Part shown: piece after piece, positions 1-7,963 of the stretch
Layout of the letters: every line of letters begins with the position of its first letter
Numbering within the stretch: position 1 is the first letter of the stretch
Assembly (NCBI GenBank): GCA_002454015.1
Contig: DKIB01000088.1
Span: forward strand, 1 to 19,367
Direction: 5' to 3'
Source of the DNA: Proteobacteria bacterium UBA6729
Lineage (GTDB): Bacteria; Pseudomonadota; Gammaproteobacteria; Porifericomitales; Porifericomitaceae
Length of the DNA stretch: 19,367 bases
The notes under the pieces: generated by a model
Database searches by the model: none
Told to the model about the DNA's origin: nothing
What the model saw: only the letters and a program-made list of their open reading frames with translations
Program-made: the position numbers and the translations under genes

Positions 1-63
1 AAACACGGGCAGGAGTAGCGCCATCAGTGTGGCGAAGCTGATATGAAGCGGTTTCCTGTGCAT
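1..63 (-). CDS. 5' end of an unknown exported protein (partial)
   Basis: Only the first 21 codons are inside the window; the gene runs off the left edge. The visible N-terminus has basic residues (MHRKPLH) followed by a hydrophobic run (FATLMALLLPVF), the pattern of a signal peptide or membrane anchor. An AGGGGA Shine-Dalgarno-like element lies about 8 bases before the ATG, which supports this start. It follows cdsA on the same strand after about 200 bases that contain hairpins and a possible promoter, so it may be a separate transcription unit. Too little is visible to assign a function. Confidence 0.55.
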   Translation of the reverse strand, partial: MHRKPLHISFATLMALLLPVF

Positions 64-134
64 CTTGCTTATCCCCTACTCTGTCTGAATACTCCACAGG
101 CGTCTCCCCGGGGCCCCCCTGCCATTCTGCCCCC

Positions 135-164
135 ATGCTACCCCATAATCAGGATGCAGGTCAA
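135..164 (-). promoter_or_regulatory. Candidate sigma-70 promoter for the partial exported-protein gene
   Basis: On the minus strand TTGACC (164-159) is followed after 18 bases by TAGCAT (140-135), giving 5/6 and 4/6 matches to the -35 and -10 consensus. It lies about 70 bases before the ATG at 63. This is a pattern match only. Confidence 0.3.
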
Positions 165-166
165 AT

Positions 167-211
167 CCGGAGCCTCCGGCACAGGGTCGCCATGTTGCTG
201 TGCAACACGGC
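167..211 (-). terminator. Tandem hairpins downstream of cdsA, possible terminator
   Basis: In the minus-strand transcript positions 211-189 can form a 10-bp stem with one G-U pair and a 3-base loop (arms around TGTTGC and GCAACA). A second short hairpin (CCGGA-GGC-TCCGG) follows at 179-167. They begin about 50 bases after the cdsA stop and precede a candidate promoter. There is no clear U-tract, so they may instead be RNA-stabilising or Rho-related structures. The rest of 64-264 is G+C-rich spacer with no convincing gene. Confidence 0.35.
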
Positions 212-264
212 CCCGGGGGCAGGGGGCGGGGCAGGGTCAGACCTCCGGGTCGCCTTGACAGGGA

Positions 265-1053
265 CTACAGCCCGCACAGTAACACGCCGCTGACGAATAT
301 CGGCGCGGCGGCCAGCAGGCTGTCCAGCCGGTCCAGCACCCCGCCGTGCCCGGCCAGCAGGCGACCACTGTTCTTCACCCCGGCAGCGCGTTTCAGGGCA
401 CTCTCCAGCAGGTCGCCCACGATTCCCCAGCCCCCGCTCAGCAGGCTCAGCAACAGCAGGCAGACCCACTGCTGCCCGCCCAGTTCCAGCCACCACCCGG
501 TTGCCAGACCAAGCCCCGGGACAGCCAGCAGCGCGGCATACACCCCGGCCCGGGTCTTGCCCGGACTCAGGGTCGGTGCCAACAGCCGATGCCCCCAGCG
601 TCGTCCGGCAAAGTAGGCCACGCTGTCCATGGTGGCAATCAGCACCAGCAGATACGCCAGCAGTACGACATTCCGGCTGTGCAGGAACATCAGGCTTGCC
701 CAGCACGGCAATACCACCAGCCAGCCCAGTAGCGCCCCGGGCAGCCTGCCGCCGGGTCGCAGATACAGCCACAATGGTGCACCCACCAGCCACCACCCGG
801 CCACCGGCAGCAACAGCCAGGCCACCCGTTCCGCTGCCAGCAGCCAGGCCGACAGACCCAGCAGCAGCAGTGCGCCCAGCACATAGCCATACCGCCAATA
901 TCCGCGTACTCCACACAGGGCAGCCCACTCCACGATGGCAGCTACAGCGCAGGCCCCCAGAAAGATCGCGGGCAGCCAGCCATTGGGCCACGCCACTACC
1001 GGCACCACCAGCCCGATCAGCACCAGTGCCGTGACGACCCGCTGGCCGGTCAT
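265..1053 (-). CDS. cdsA: Phosphatidate cytidylyltransferase-like protein (CDP-diacylglycerol synthase), CdsA family
   Basis: The 262-residue product is almost wholly hydrophobic, with about seven to eight membrane segments, as expected for the inner-membrane enzyme that makes CDP-diacylglycerol from phosphatidate and CTP. Family marks are DSVAYFAGRRWG (143-154), SPGKT (163-167) and the C-terminal signature from S218 to D244, containing HGG and DRLD. Two signature positions deviate: the usual Lys-Asp is Lys-Asn (N228), and the usual Pro/Gly/Ser before the HGG is Ala (A234). The segment after SPGKT is also atypical (RAG rather than WEG). The start at 1053 is chosen because the protein matches the family from there; no good Shine-Dalgarno is visible. 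It begins 19 bases after the phoU stop, so it is probably the last gene of the pst operon. In many gammaproteobacteria the housekeeping cdsA lies in an uppS-cdsA-dxr cluster, so this copy may be a paralogue. Confidence 0.85.
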   Translation of the reverse strand: MTGQRVVTALVLIGLVVPVVAWPNGWLPAIFLGACAVAAIVEWAALCGVRGYWRYGYVLGALLLLGLSAWLLAAERVAWLLLPVAGWWLVGAPLWLYLRPGGRLPGALLGWLVVLPCWASLMFLHSRNVVLLAYLLVLIATMDSVAYFAGRRWGHRLLAPTLSPGKTRAGVYAALLAVPGLGLATGWWLELGGQQWVCLLLLSLLSGGWGIVGDLLESALKRAAGVKNSGRLLAGHGGVLDRLDSLLAAAPIFVSGVLLCGL

Positions 1054-1072
1054 GGCTGCAGCCGTGCGACTG

Positions 1073-1723
1073 TCAGCGCTTGATATGCTCAATGTCGGTA
1101 TGGCGGACGTCTTTGCCCTCCGTGCAGTAGACGATGTATTCACAGATATTGCGCACATGGTCAGCAATCCGCTCCAGGGCACGGATGACCCAGATATAAT
1201 CCAGCATGTCTTCCTCGGCGGCAAACTGTTTCTGCATGCGGTTACGCAGCCGGTCCGACTCGGGTTCCCGGGCAGCGATAGTAAAGGCCGCATCGGTATC
1301 CAGCCCGCCCAGCGCAGCCATGACATCATGCGTCATGCCCTGCACCAGTGCCCCCATGGAGATGATGCCCTGCACCCGCTTGAGGTCCAGACCGCCGGAC
1401 AGTTTGGCAACCTTCTCGGCCTCATCAGCGATACGCTCCAGGTCGTTGATCACCTTGATCAGGACAAGGATCAGGCGCAGATCACCAGCGGCAGGATGGT
1501 GGCGGGCGATAAAGGCCAGACACTGCTGATCCAGGCTCACCTCCAGGGTATTGATCTGCCGCTCCCCCTCCAGCACCCTGCTCACCACGGTCGGGTCCGG
1601 ACTCAACAACAACCCCAGTGCTACGCCCAGCTGCTCCTCAACCAGCCCCCCCATGGCCAGCACCGCGCTGAAGACCTTGTTCAGGTCTGTGTCAAAACCG
1701 CTGGAGATGTGCGTACTGAGCAT
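1073..1723 (-). CDS. phoU: Phosphate transport regulator PhoU
   Basis: The 216-residue cytoplasmic, helical protein has the two-fold repeat of PhoU. The two metal-binding-type helices are seen as VINDLERIADEAEKV (91-105) and RALERIADHVRNICEYI (181-197). PhoU links the Pst transporter to the PhoR histidine kinase and keeps the Pho regulon off when phosphate is plentiful (family knowledge). It is slightly shorter than the usual 230-240 residues, mainly at the ends. Its ATG shares an A with the pstB stop (TGATG at 1725-1721), implying translational coupling. No phoB or phoR gene lies in the window. Confidence 0.95.
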   Translation of the reverse strand: MLSTHISSGFDTDLNKVFSAVLAMGGLVEEQLGVALGLLLSPDPTVVSRVLEGERQINTLEVSLDQQCLAFIARHHPAAGDLRLILVLIKVINDLERIADEAEKVAKLSGGLDLKRVQGIISMGALVQGMTHDVMAALGGLDTDAAFTIAAREPESDRLRNRMQKQFAAEEDMLDYIWVIRALERIADHVRNICEYIVYCTEGKDVRHTDIEHIKR

Positions 1724-2499
1724 CAGCCATAGCGACCGGTAACGTAGTCTTCGGTCATTTGCTCGCGCGGGTTGGTAAACAATGCCTCGGTCTCATTAAA
1801 CTCGATCAATGCACCCAGATACATGTAGCAGGTGTAGTCGGACAGGCGCGCCGCCTGCTGCATATTGTGAGTGACTATAACCACGGTATAGTCACGTTTC
1901 AGTTCCTGTATCAATTCTTCCAGACGCAGGGTAGAAAGCGGGTCCAGTGACGAGGCCGGCTCATCCAGCAACAGCACTTCCGGCCCAACCGCCACCGCCC
2001 GGGCCACCACCAGACGCTGCTGCTGGCCACCGGACAGACCCAGAGCACTGTCGTGCAGACGATCCTTGACCTCATCCCACAGCGCCGCACCCCGCAGTGC
2101 CTGTTCTACCGCGTCATCCAGGACTGACTTGCCACGCACCCCCTGGATACGCAACCCGTAGGCCACATTCTCGTAAACCGATTTGGGGAAGGGATTGGGC
2201 TTCTGAAAGACCATACCCACGCGCCGCCGCAATGTGGAGACATCGGTAGCCGCTGCGTAGATATCCAGATCATCCAGCCAGGCCCTGCCGCTGATATGGG
2301 TGCCATCGATCAGGTCATTCATCCGATTGAAGCAGCGCAGCAATGTGGACTTGCCGCAACCGCTCGGGCCAATCAGCGCAGTGACCCGGTGGCGGGGCAC
2401 CACCAGATCGATATTATTGAGTGCCTGCGTGGCATGGTAGTACAAACTGAACCCTTCCATGCGCAGACAGCTGTCGGAACTACTCACTGCGGGTACCAT
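1723..2499 (-). CDS. pstB: Phosphate ABC transporter ATP-binding protein PstB
   Basis: This is the 258-residue ATPase of the high-affinity phosphate importer, acting as a dimer on the cytoplasmic face of PstC-PstA. Walker A is GPSGCGKST (44-52), the Q-loop is Q99 in [10 protein letters not shown], the ABC signature is LSGGQQQR (155-162), Walker B is VLLLDEP (175-181), and the H-loop His is H211. The C-terminal [10 protein letters not shown] is typical of PstB. All catalytic motifs are intact. The chosen ATG overlaps the end of pstA by 20 bases and gives the usual family length. There is no strong ribosome-binding site, and a later ATG at 2460 would begin right at the ABC fold. Confidence 0.96.
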   Translation of the reverse strand: MVPAVSSSDSCLRMEGFSLYYHATQALNNIDLVVPRHRVTALIGPSGCGKSTLLRCFNRMNDLIDGTHISGRAWLDDLDIYAAATDVSTLRRRVGMVFQKPNPFPKSVYENVAYGLRIQGVRGKSVLDDAVEQALRGAALWDEVKDRLHDSALGLSGGQQQRLVVARAVAVGPEVLLLDEPASSLDPLSTLRLEELIQELKRDYTVVIVTHNMQQAARLSDYTCYMYLGALIEFNETEALFTNPREQMTEDYVTGRYG

Positions 2500-4111
2500 A
2501 TCTGCGTTGTAGTGTATTACGAATGCGGATCGCGGTCAAATTCAGGGCGATGATCAACAGCACCAGCAGGAAGGCAGTCGCATATAACAGGGGACGGGTA
2601 CTCTCGGCATTGGGGCTTTGAAAGCCCACATCATAGATATGAAAGCCGAGATGCATGAATTTGCGTTCCAGATGCAGGAACGGATAGCTGCCGTCTACAG
2701 GCAGTGCCGGTGCCAGCTTCACCACGCCCACCAGCATCAGTGGCGCCACCTCACCGGCGGCACGTGCCACTGCCAGTATCAGTCCGGTGAGGATGGCTGG
2801 CAGCACCGCAGGCAACACGATGTACCACAGGGTCTCTGCCTGGGTTGCCCCCAGCGCCAGACTCCCTTCACGCATCGCCTGTGGCACACGGGTCAGGCCC
2901 TCCTCGGTTGCCACCACCACCACCGGCACCGTCAACAGGGCCAGCGTCAGGGCTGACCACAGCAGGCCCGGGGTGCCGAACACCGGGGTCGGCAACATAT
3001 GCGGGAACAGGACGCGGTCCAGATGGCCGCCCACAAAATACACAAAAAAGCCCAGTCCAAACACCCCGTAGACCACTGAAGGCACCCCGGCCAGATTGTT
3101 CACCGAGATACGCACCAGCCGGGTGAGCACCCCATGCCCTGCATATTCATGCAGGAACAGCGCCGTGATCACCCCGAAGGGGGTCACAATAATCGACATG
3201 ATCAGCACCAGCAGCACCGTGCCAAAGATGGCCGGAAACACACCGCCCCCGGTATTGGCCTCCCGCGGCTCGGCACTGAGAAACTCCCACAGGCGTTCCA
3301 GATACAAGGCTGTCTGACCCACCAGGTCCAGCGCATTGGGCTGGTAGGCGCGCACGATGTTGGCCAGTGGCACCTGTACCTCACGGTCGTCTGCGAGGGC
3401 CAGCAACAGGCGCGGTGCCCGCAGCCCGGCATACAGTGTCTGCAGGCGGGTACTGAGCACGGCAAACTCACTGTGCAGTGCCTGCTGCTGCGCATCCAGC
3501 CGGGTGGCAGACTCGCCACGCCGCTCCAGGCGACGGCGCTCTATACGCAGTCTCTCCAGTGCCGCATTGATGCGCCCCATGCTGCCACGTTCGATGTTGT
3601 CAATGCGCTGCCGCAGAGCAGAACTGTGCTGCAGTTCACGCTGCAGTTCGGCATGGCTGAACGCCGTTGTAAACGGCTGCTCTGCCTGTGCTGCATAACC
3701 CCGCAGGTACCCATACAGCCGACCCCACTCACGGCGTTCCAGCACCATGATGTCGTGCGGATATTCCAGATTATGAATGGCCGCATCCTGCGTCCATACA
3801 AACTCCTGCGCTACATATTCGCGGTTGCCACGCCGCAACAGGGAGCGCTGTATGGGGTCGGCATCACCTGCTGCGTCCGGCACCCGGGAGCGCGGCACCC
3901 GCTCGTGAGCCACAAACTCACCGGCCAGGCGAGGCCCCTCTGCCCCCGGATAATTGAATGCCACCACGGCACGCGGCACAAAGTGCGCCAGACCCTTGTA
4001 GCCGACCAGGCCGATCAACCCGAGGGTCATCAACATACAGGCCGTGACCGCTGCCGCTGACAGCCACAGCTGCGGCACCCCGTAGCGCAACCACTCACGC
4101 AGGCCCATCAT
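2480..4111 (-). CDS. pstA: Phosphate ABC transporter permease PstA, long form
   Basis: At 543 residues this is almost twice the length of E. coli PstA. After one N-terminal membrane helix (about 17-45) comes a large extracytoplasmic segment (about 46-285). It includes a charged, helical, coiled-coil-like stretch rich in Arg, Glu and Gln at about 152-228. The permease core (about 288-530) carries five more hydrophobic helices and the EAA loop, [20 protein letters not shown] (415-434), that contacts PstB. Long PstA forms are known in gammaproteobacteria alongside long PstC. The first ATG overlaps the pstC stop as ATGA (4111-4108); a second ATG directly follows and would give a TGATG overlap. 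Either start allows coupling. Confidence 0.93.
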   Translation of the reverse strand: MMGLREWLRYGVPQLWLSAAAVTACMLMTLGLIGLVGYKGLAHFVPRAVVAFNYPGAEGPRLAGEFVAHERVPRSRVPDAAGDADPIQRSLLRRGNREYVAQEFVWTQDAAIHNLEYPHDIMVLERREWGRLYGYLRGYAAQAEQPFTTAFSHAELQRELQHSSALRQRIDNIERGSMGRINAALERLRIERRRLERRGESATRLDAQQQALHSEFAVLSTRLQTLYAGLRAPRLLLALADDREVQVPLANIVRAYQPNALDLVGQTALYLERLWEFLSAEPREANTGGGVFPAIFGTVLLVLIMSIIVTPFGVITALFLHEYAGHGVLTRLVRISVNNLAGVPSVVYGVFGLGFFVYFVGGHLDRVLFPHMLPTPVFGTPGLLWSALTLALLTVPVVVVATEEGLTRVPQAMREGSLALGATQAETLWYIVLPAVLPAILTGLILAVARAAGEVAPLMLVGVVKLAPALPVDGSYPFLHLERKFMHLGFHIYDVGFQSPNAESTRPLLYATAFLLVLLIIALNLTAIRIRNTLQRRYGTRSE

Positions 4112-6300
4112 AGCCGACTGTACTGGTAACGCAGGCGACGACGAATTGCCTCTGCCAGGGTATTGAATGCAAAGGTAACGATAAATAACAACAGGGCTGC
4201 CATAAACAATATGCGATAGTGCGTACTGTTGACCTCTGCCTCCGGCATCTCCACCGCGATGTTCGCAGACATCGCACGAAAGCCCTGAAAGATGTTCAGG
4301 TCAATGATCGGTGTATTGCCGGTTGCCATGATGACGATCATCGTCTCCCCCACCGCACGCCCCATCCCGATCATGATCGCTGACAAAATGCCCGGGCTCG
4401 CGGTCAGCAGCACCAGCCGTAGCAGCGTCTGCCACTGCGATGCCCCCAACGCCAGGGAACCGGATGCCAGATGGCGAGGCACACCATAGATGGCATCCTC
4501 ACTGACCGAGAAGATCGTCGGAATCACCGCAAAACCCATAGCGATACCCACCACCAGAGAGTTACGCTGTTCATAGCGTATACCCAGCTCGTTATACAGC
4601 CACAGCGGCAGATTATCGTCAAAGAATGCAGCTTCGATGCCATTGCCCAGCCACAGCGACAGCATGCCACCTGCCACCAGCACCGGGATGAGCCAGACCA
4701 CCTCGCGACCGGTCGGGTTGCGCCGCCAGGCCGGCCAGAGCGCCGCGACGGCGAGCACCAGCAGGGGCAACACTATCACCATGCCCAGAATGCCGGGCAG
4801 ATTACGCTCCACCAGTGGGGCAAACCAGATGCCTGCCAGAAATCCCAGGATCACGGTGGGCAGGGCCTCCATGATCTCGATGGACGGCTTGACCAGGGCA
4901 CGCAGGGAAGGGTGCATGAAGTACGCCGTATATGCGGCACCGAACACCGCCAGCGGAATCGCAAACAGCATGGCATACAGGGCCGCCTTCAAGGTACCAA
5001 AGGCCAGCGGGGCCAGACCGAACTTGGGCTCAAAATCATCGCTTGCGGAAGAGGACTGCCACACCCGTGCCGGACGGTTCCGACCCTCGTACCAGATCGA
5101 CTTCCAGACCGCAGCCAGCGAGAACTCGGGGTGCGGATTATGGATGCGGGCCAGATGTACATTAGCCCTGCTGTCCTCATACAGCACGGCATCGGCGCGG
5201 GGGGCAAAATGCAGTGCCCTGAGGGGGGCCGCCAGGGACATGCTGTATAACTGGCGATTGGCCGTTGCTGAATAGAGTGTGGCAACTCCCCCGGCAGCAA
5301 CCATAAACCCCTTGCGGTAATACTCCACGGCCAACGCCTCCACGGGGCCGGACTGCGCGGCAAAAACACGCAGCCGCGCCAGTGTTTTGTGTGGCTCCTG
5401 CACCGGTGCCCACTGGGCCACCTGACCCGTGCTGTCACCGACCAGCAGGGACACCCCACCACTCAGCAGACGCATGGCCGTGATGTGGGCACCCGGGCTG
5501 ACCACCGGTACCGCCTGCACCAGCTGTGGCGGGTCGGCAGCGATATCGTAATAGTGCACGCTACCGTCCGCATGGGCCGCAAAGGCATTCCACAGACGTG
5601 GTTCCAGGGCCAACCGGGTGAGCGCAGCGGGCGGCCCGGTGTAGAGCGTGTGCAGGCGTTGCTCCTCGATCTCCAGCTCCCCCGCCCCGTTCTCCGCCAG
5701 TGACAGCTGCAACAACAGCAGACGGCCATCTGCGGTCCACGCCAGAATGCCGGCCCGATCCTCGTCCAGCTGTACCGCCAGCCGGGTCAGGGCCTGCCCT
5801 GCCGGGTCTACGCGTAGCGGCTCCGCCCCCAGCGGATAGTGCAATGCACCCCGCACCTGCATACGCCCCTGCGGGTAAGAGACCGAAAACTCGGCACGGA
5901 CCAGCACTGCCGTACCCTCTCCAAAACCCAGGCCATACACCCGGCTGGCCGCCTCACCCAGAGCAAAGGAGTGGACCTGGGCCGGGGCAGCGGCCGGATA
6001 CCGACGGTACTCACGCCCGGTAGCCGGTGCAAACAATGTCGCTGTACCCTCCGCGTCAATGCGCACCCCGACCCGCTGGTGCTCATCCAGGATATAGCCC
6101 AGCGAGGCGGTGGTCGGCCCGGGCACCGGATATGTGGCAGAGAGCTGCACCGTGGCCGGGCGGAACAGCGGATACACCATCACCACCAGGAATACGAAGA
6201 TCAGCGCTACCGACAGGATGATCCCCACCCCGCCGACGCTTACCACAACCCGCACCGCCGTATCCATATACCGACGGCGACGATGCAACAACCGGGACAT
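4108..6300 (-). CDS. pstC: Phosphate ABC transporter permease PstC, long form with large extracytoplasmic domain
   Basis: The 730-residue protein begins with a basic stretch and one membrane helix (about 17-43). It then has some 385 extracytoplasmic residues (about 45-430) before the permease core (about 431-725). The outer domain contains repeating beta-rich blocks ending in phrases such as DGRLLLLQL (191-199), DGSVHYYDIA (245-254) and TGQVAQWAPV (291-300), which look like propeller blades. The core carries the EAA-type loop SGSLALGASQWQTLLRLVLL (613-632) and GRAVGETMIVIMATG (647-661), typical of PstC. E. coli PstC has only about 320 residues. The ATG shares its A with the stop of pstS (TGATG at 6302-6298). 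The extra domain is probably in the periplasm near PstS; its role is unknown to me. Confidence 0.93.
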   Translation of the reverse strand: MSRLLHRRRRYMDTAVRVVVSVGGVGIILSVALIFVFLVVMVYPLFRPATVQLSATYPVPGPTTASLGYILDEHQRVGVRIDAEGTATLFAPATGREYRRYPAAAPAQVHSFALGEAASRVYGLGFGEGTAVLVRAEFSVSYPQGRMQVRGALHYPLGAEPLRVDPAGQALTRLAVQLDEDRAGILAWTADGRLLLLQLSLAENGAGELEIEEQRLHTLYTGPPAALTRLALEPRLWNAFAAHADGSVHYYDIAADPPQLVQAVPVVSPGAHITAMRLLSGGVSLLVGDSTGQVAQWAPVQEPHKTLARLRVFAAQSGPVEALAVEYYRKGFMVAAGGVATLYSATANRQLYSMSLAAPLRALHFAPRADAVLYEDSRANVHLARIHNPHPEFSLAAVWKSIWYEGRNRPARVWQSSSASDDFEPKFGLAPLAFGTLKAALYAMLFAIPLAVFGAAYTAYFMHPSLRALVKPSIEIMEALPTVILGFLAGIWFAPLVERNLPGILGMVIVLPLLVLAVAALWPAWRRNPTGREVVWLIPVLVAGGMLSLWLGNGIEAAFFDDNLPLWLYNELGIRYEQRNSLVVGIAMGFAVIPTIFSVSEDAIYGVPRHLASGSLALGASQWQTLLRLVLLTASPGILSAIMIGMGRAVGETMIVIMATGNTPIIDLNIFQGFRAMSANIAVEMPEAEVNSTHYRILFMAALLLFIVTFAFNTLAEAIRRRLRYQYSRL

Positions 6301-7241
6301 CAGCGCAGGCGACTCAACTCCTGCGCAGCCCGGGCAGCGGGCAGCGGTATATAACCGTCCTTTACCACCACCTCCTGACCGGTGCGACTCAGCACCATAC
6401 GCAAGAACTCCAGCACCCGGGGCTCCAGCGGCTGCACCGGATGCTGATTGATATACACATACAGAAAGCGACTCAGCGGATAGTCCCCGGACACCGCAGC
6501 CTGCACCGTAGGCAGCACATAGTTATCGCGTTTGGCGAGCGCCACACCCCGCACCCCGGAAGTACGATAGCCGATGCCGGAATAGCCGATGCCCTGCAGG
6601 TCTACCGTAACACTCTGCACCACCGCCGAAGAGCCGGGCTGCTCATTGACCGTGTCCTTGAAGTCTCCCTTGCACAAGGCCTTCTTCTTGAAGTACCCAT
6701 AGGTGCCCGAGACCGAGTTGCGACCGTACAACTGCACCGGACGACTCGCCCATGCCCCCTCCAGTCCCAACTGCCCCCAGATCGTGATCGGCTCCGGATA
6801 ACCACAGCGGCGATTATTGGAGTAAATGGCATCCACCTCCGCGATGGTCAGGCGCTGCAGTGGATTATCCTTGTGCACATACACCGCCAGGGCATCAATG
6901 GCCACCACCACGGCAGCAGGCTTGTAGCCATGCCGCCGCTCAAAGGCCTGCAACTCTCCCGCCTTCATCGCACGACTCATCGGCCCCAGGGAGGCCGTGC
7001 CCTCGGTCAACGCCAGCGGGGCGGTAGACGAACCCGCCGCCTGCACCTGTATGGTGACACCTGGATACAGGCGCCGGAACTCCTCCGCCCACAACGTCAT
7101 CAGATTTGCCAGGGTATCCGAGCCGGCACTGATCAAACTGCCCGATATACCCTGCACCCGGCTGTACTCCGGAAGCCCCGGAGCCGCGGCCCCCACCACT
7201 GCGACAGGCAGAAAAGTCAATAAAAATAAGGCATTACGCAT
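6300..7241 (-). CDS. pstS: Periplasmic phosphate-binding protein PstS
   Basis: The 313-residue precursor starts with a signal peptide ([20 protein letters not shown], cleavage near residue 20). It has no lipobox Cys, so it should be a soluble periplasmic protein. Phosphate-binding loops typical of PstS are visible: AGSDT (39-43), AAGSSTAP (68-75) followed by GPMSR (86-90), and [12 protein letters not shown] (173-184). The start at 7241 is chosen over an upstream in-frame extension because the signal peptide begins there and GGAGG lies 6 bases before the ATG. It is the first gene of pstS-pstC-pstA-pstB-phoU. A G+C-rich inverted repeat and candidate promoters lie upstream. I found no recognisable Pho box. 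Confidence 0.95.
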   Translation of the reverse strand: MRNALFLLTFLPVAVVGAAAPGLPEYSRVQGISGSLISAGSDTLANLMTLWAEEFRRLYPGVTIQVQAAGSSTAPLALTEGTASLGPMSRAMKAGELQAFERRHGYKPAAVVVAIDALAVYVHKDNPLQRLTIAEVDAIYSNNRRCGYPEPITIWGQLGLEGAWASRPVQLYGRNSVSGTYGYFKKKALCKGDFKDTVNEQPGSSAVVQSVTVDLQGIGYSGIGYRTSGVRGVALAKRDNYVLPTVQAAVSGDYPLSRFLYVYINQHPVQPLEPRVLEFLRMVLSRTGQEVVVKDGYIPLPAARAAQELSRLR

Positions 7242-7268
7242 GGTGCGCCTCCACTCCAAACCCCGGCC

Positions 7269-7274
7269 AATATA
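7269..7274 (-). promoter_or_regulatory. Candidate extended -10 promoter element close to pstS
   Basis: The minus strand reads TGGTATATT here: TATATT at 7274-7269 preceded by TG plus one base, which is an extended -10 element. No clear -35 is present, as can occur with extended -10 or activator-dependent promoters. It would give a leader of only about 20 bases. Confidence 0.3.
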
Positions 7275-7282
7275 CCAGAAAA

Positions 7283-7343
7283 CCCCGGTGCCCGTGTAGC
7301 GGCCCCCGGGTCGGGGCCACGGCTGGCCCGGGGGCCACCGGGG
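7283..7343. repeat. G+C-rich inverted repeat upstream of pstS
   Basis: Perfect 10-base arms, ggcccccggg (7301-7310) and cccgggggcc (7327-7336), flank a 16-base loop. Outer arms ccccggt (7283-7289) and accgggg (7337-7343) can extend the stem past an 11-base bulge. It lies in the divergent region between pstS and the ComEA-like gene. It would be in the pstS leader if transcription starts at the TAGAAT element at 7378-7373. Confidence 0.6.
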
Positions 7344-7372
7344 GGCAGCTGCGGATCCGGTCGGCGGGATGC

Positions 7373-7392
7373 ATTCTACCCGATTCATGAAT
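7373..7392 (-). promoter_or_regulatory. Candidate pstS -10 element with adjoining 10-bp palindrome
   Basis: On the minus strand TAGAAT (7378-7373) matches the -10 consensus at 5 of 6 positions. Just upstream is a perfect palindrome, ATTCATGAAT (7383-7392), where a regulator could bind in the spacer. The -35 region is poor (TTGAGG at a short spacing), consistent with an activated promoter. Neither element resembles the CTGTCAT repeats of a Pho box. Confidence 0.3.
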
Positions 7393-7417
7393 GCCTCAAA
7401 ATCCCGTGCAGAAGGGA

Positions 7418-7445
7418 TGTACACCGCGCATCATCCGACTATACT
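7418..7445 (+). promoter_or_regulatory. Candidate promoter for the ComEA-like gene
   Basis: TGTACA (7418-7423) and TATACT (7440-7445) are separated by 16 bases, with 4/6 and 5/6 matches to the sigma-70 consensus. Transcription would start near 7452 and give a leader of about 80 bases. That leader contains a 7-bp hairpin (cggctcc at 7480-7486 with ggagccg at 7493-7499) before a perfect Shine-Dalgarno. Confidence 0.4.
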
Positions 7446-7533
7446 GCGTACCAGTTCCCATTCCGGGGACTGCATCATGCGGCTCCTGCACGGGAGCCGG
7501 AGAAAGCAACTACTGAAACAAGGAGGTAATTAT

Positions 7534-7839
7534 ATGTTCAAGATGCTATTGCTTGTTGCAGGCCTGCTGGCCCTGCCATTCACTGCCCTGGCGGCGGATA
7601 CCGTGGATATCAATACTGCGGACCGTGAAACCCTGGTGCAGATGCTGAACGGCATCGGGGCTGCTCGCGCGGATGCGATCATCGCATACCGTGAGAAAAA
7701 CGGGCCATTCATGAGTGTTGAAGAACTGACCGAGGTGCGCGGCATCGGGCCGAGCATCCTGGAGAAGAACCGGGACATTCTCACCATAAAACCCGCTGTC
7801 GACATGCCGACGGCGGACATGAAAGACATGGGGATGTAG
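7534..7839 (+). CDS. Small secreted helix-hairpin-helix protein, ComEA-like
   Basis: The 101-residue protein has a signal peptide (MFKMLLLVAGLLALPFTALA, likely cut after residue 20). A tandem helix-hairpin-helix domain follows, with VDINTADRETLVQMLNGIG (24-42) and TEVRGIGPSILEKN (66-79), the pattern of the DNA-binding ComEA C-terminal domain. Such periplasmic proteins bind incoming double-stranded DNA during natural transformation in several gammaproteobacteria (family knowledge). The Met-rich, acidic tail (MPTADMKDMGM) is peculiar to this copy. An AAGGAGG ribosome-binding site at 7520-7526 fixes the ATG at 7534 against an upstream in-frame extension. It is the only clear plus-strand gene, divergent from pstS and convergent with purC. 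No other competence genes are nearby. Confidence 0.88.
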   Translation: MFKMLLLVAGLLALPFTALAADTVDINTADRETLVQMLNGIGAARADAIIAYREKNGPFMSVEELTEVRGIGPSILEKNRDILTIKPAVDMPTADMKDMGM

Positions 7840-7874
7840 CAGGCGTCTGCATGTCACTTCCCTGTTGTTAGTTC

Positions 7875-7955
7875 CTTCCGCAGTATACAGGCGGAAGATC
7901 CATTCCCGGGTTTGCGCCGGACCGACGTAGCGGTTACGCATCTGTCGGGCGGCGC
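7875..7955. terminator. Paired hairpins between convergent comEA-like gene and purC
   Basis: Two structures occupy this convergent spacer. One is a 7-bp stem with a 9-base loop (cttccgc 7875-7881, gcggaag 7891-7897). The other is a longer imperfect stem (gcgccggaccgac 7914-7926 with gtcgggcggcgc 7944-7955) whose loop can pair further. Neither is followed by a T-run on either strand, so bidirectional termination is only a guess from position. Confidence 0.35.
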
Positions 7956-7963
7956 AGCCGGGT

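Noticed and set aside
43..258. Plus-strand 71-codon frame in the cdsA downstream spacer
   Set aside because: It is Pro/Gly/Ser-rich with no family signal and overlaps the start of the exported-protein gene on the other strand.
3134..4060. Plus-strand open frame of 308 codons opposite pstA
   Set aside because: It is a shadow of pstA with low-complexity His/Gln-rich translation and no ribosome-binding site.
6441..7223. Long plus-strand open frame opposite pstS
   Set aside because: It is antisense to a clearly recognised gene, has no family resemblance, and reflects high G+C codon bias on the other strand.
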